In this document: positions 63,264 through 64,000 of the stretch, one piece after another | Layout: each line of letters starts with the position of its first letter | Position numbering within the stretch: the stretch's first letter is position 1 | Source: Burkholderia sp052045245 | GTDB taxonomy: Bacteria > Pseudomonadota > Gammaproteobacteria > Burkholderiales > Burkholderiaceae | Direction of reading: 5' to 3' | Assembly: GCF_052045245.1 (NCBI RefSeq) | Contig: NZ_JBQEON010000017.1 | Coordinates: 62,001-126,000 of the forward strand | Length of the DNA stretch: 64,000 nt | The notes under the pieces: model-generated | Seen by the model: only the letters and a program-made list of their open reading frames with translations | The model's database searches: none | What the model was told of the DNA's origin: nothing | Program-made: the position numbers and the translations under genes

Positions 63264-63878
63264 TCAATACCGCGACAGCTGATTGCCGTTGATCTGCACG
63301 CGATCGCCCGGGCGCAGGTCGCCCGGCGACTGCACGTCGAACGAGCGCGTCGAGCCGTCGCTGACCTGCACGTCGATCCGGTAGCTGCTCGGCGGTTGGG
63401 CCGCGCCCATCTGCTGGCCGATCTGGTTGCCGGCGACGGCGCCGCCGAGCGCGCCGATCACGGTGGCCGCATCGCGGCCGTGACCGCGGCCGAACTGATT
63501 CCCCACCAGCCCGCCGACCAGCGCACCGACGACGGTGCCGGCGACGCCCGACGTGCCGACCGAGCCGTTGACCGGCTGGATGTTCGCGACGGTGCCGTAT
63601 TGCGTGCCGTAGCCGTTGCCGTACTGGCCGCCGTATGGCTGCTGATTGCCGTATTGATCGTACTGCGGCGCCTGGTTCGGATACGCCGGCTGCTGCGGCT
63701 GCACGTAGCCGGGTTGCGAATACGCGGGCTGCGCGTAGCCGGGCGTCGCGTATTGCTGCTGCGGATAGCCCGGTTGCGCGCCGTAGTAACCCGGCGCGAC
63801 ACAGGCGGTCAGCGGAAGCGCCGCCACGGCGACGAGCGAGGCGAACAGAACGGTCTTCGTGGAAGGCATGCGCATCAT
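63264..63878 (-). CDS. Glycine-zipper 2TM lipoprotein
   Basis: This 204-residue lipoprotein has a lipobox in LPLTACVAPG. A long Tyr/Gln/Pro/Gly-rich segment with repeated QPGY-, QPAY-type units covers about residues 30-95. A glycine-zipper pair (GVAGTVVGALVGGLVGNQFG and GALGGAVAGNQIGQQMG) and a small C-terminal beta domain (YRIDVQVSDGSTRSFDVQ) follow, as in SlyB/17-kDa antigen relatives. It likely sits in the outer membrane. ATG 63878 follows AGGAAAC. Confidence 0.85.
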   Translation of the reverse strand: MMRMPSTKTVLFASLVAVAALPLTACVAPGYYGAQPGYPQQQYATPGYAQPAYSQPGYVQPQQPAYPNQAPQYDQYGNQQPYGGQYGNGYGTQYGTVANIQPVNGSVGTSGVAGTVVGALVGGLVGNQFGRGHGRDAATVIGALGGAVAGNQIGQQMGAAQPPSSYRIDVQVSDGSTRSFDVQSPGDLRPGDRVQINGNQLSRY

Positions 63879-64000
63879 GATGTTTCCTGCATCGGCAACG
63901 TGTTCGCCGACGAATTCCGGGACGGGTGGCGAACTCGGCGTGAGTATAAGGAAAGGGCGGAGGCCCGTCCGGTGCGGCCGGGTAACAACGTGTAAAGTCT

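Overview
The window looks like a Burkholderia chromosome segment, probably from the B. cepacia complex. I infer this from very high GC third positions, the gene families present (porins, DUF3579, CS1-type pilin, Tat-exported polysaccharide lyases, AraFGH with the oxidative arabinose pathway) and hairpin terminators that mostly lack U tracts. One ambiguous base (n at 62300) shows that the assembly is not fully polished. No rRNA, tRNA, CRISPR array or complete insertion sequence was seen.

Region 1 (1-2.7 kb) holds a LacI-type regulator with a perfect 24-bp palindrome upstream, a GntR/FCD regulator, and a divergent OsmC-family protein.

Region 2 (2.9-23.6 kb) is a signalling island. It has three intact methyl-accepting chemotaxis proteins (MCPs), one decayed MCP, an inverted MCP fragment, two orphan NarL-type response regulators, a GGDEF/EAL protein and a GGDEF diguanylate cyclase. 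It also carries a porin, a DUF3579 protein, a secreted alginate-lyase-like lipoprotein and a glycine-zipper protein. Two features stand out. First, an unrecognised family of ~105-residue proteins starts on the stop codon of an MCP (TGATG) and is followed 3 nt later by an output gene, once a response regulator and once a GGDEF/EAL enzyme. Second, a 20-bp motif (consensus TGTARGGATWTCCTGAAATT) recurs six times, upstream of MCP1, the porin, the glycine-zipper gene, the MCP3 operon, the diguanylate cyclase and the exopolysaccharide operon.

Region 3 (23.6-30.8 kb) is an exopolysaccharide operon: a BcsB-like protein, a family 2 glycosyltransferase with an N-terminal MshEN-type (c-di-GMP receptor) domain, a polytopic membrane protein and an outer-membrane barrel, with a convergent secreted glycoside hydrolase. 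With region 2 it suggests a local circuit from chemosensing and response regulators through c-di-GMP turnover to polysaccharide synthesis and cleavage.

Region 4 (30.9-40.5 kb) is a near-complete oxidative L-arabinose locus: LysR regulator, arabonate dehydratase, 2-keto-3-deoxyarabonate dehydratase, sugar 1-dehydrogenase, AraFGH transporter and lactonase, ending in an intrinsic terminator. The final ketoglutarate semialdehyde dehydrogenase is not here.

Region 5 (40.5-42.4 kb) is an AT-rich foreign patch with a DUF6402 gene frameshifted at a G6 tract and a small membrane protein.

Region 6 (42.5-51.9 kb) is a ferulate locus: MarR regulator, feruloyl-CoA hydratase/lyase, vanillin dehydrogenase, feruloyl-CoA synthetase, MFS importer, porin and a tannase/feruloyl esterase lipoprotein. 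Two matching MarR-type operators precede the lyase and transporter genes.

Region 7 (52-64 kb) holds a DnaQ-like exonuclease, an Lrp fragment without its DNA-binding domain, a GntR-controlled MFS/racemase/hydantoinase cluster with a convergent class-III aminotransferase, an orphan CS1-type pilin, a Tat-exported GH28 pectinase, a GNAT acetyltransferase and a glycine-zipper lipoprotein.
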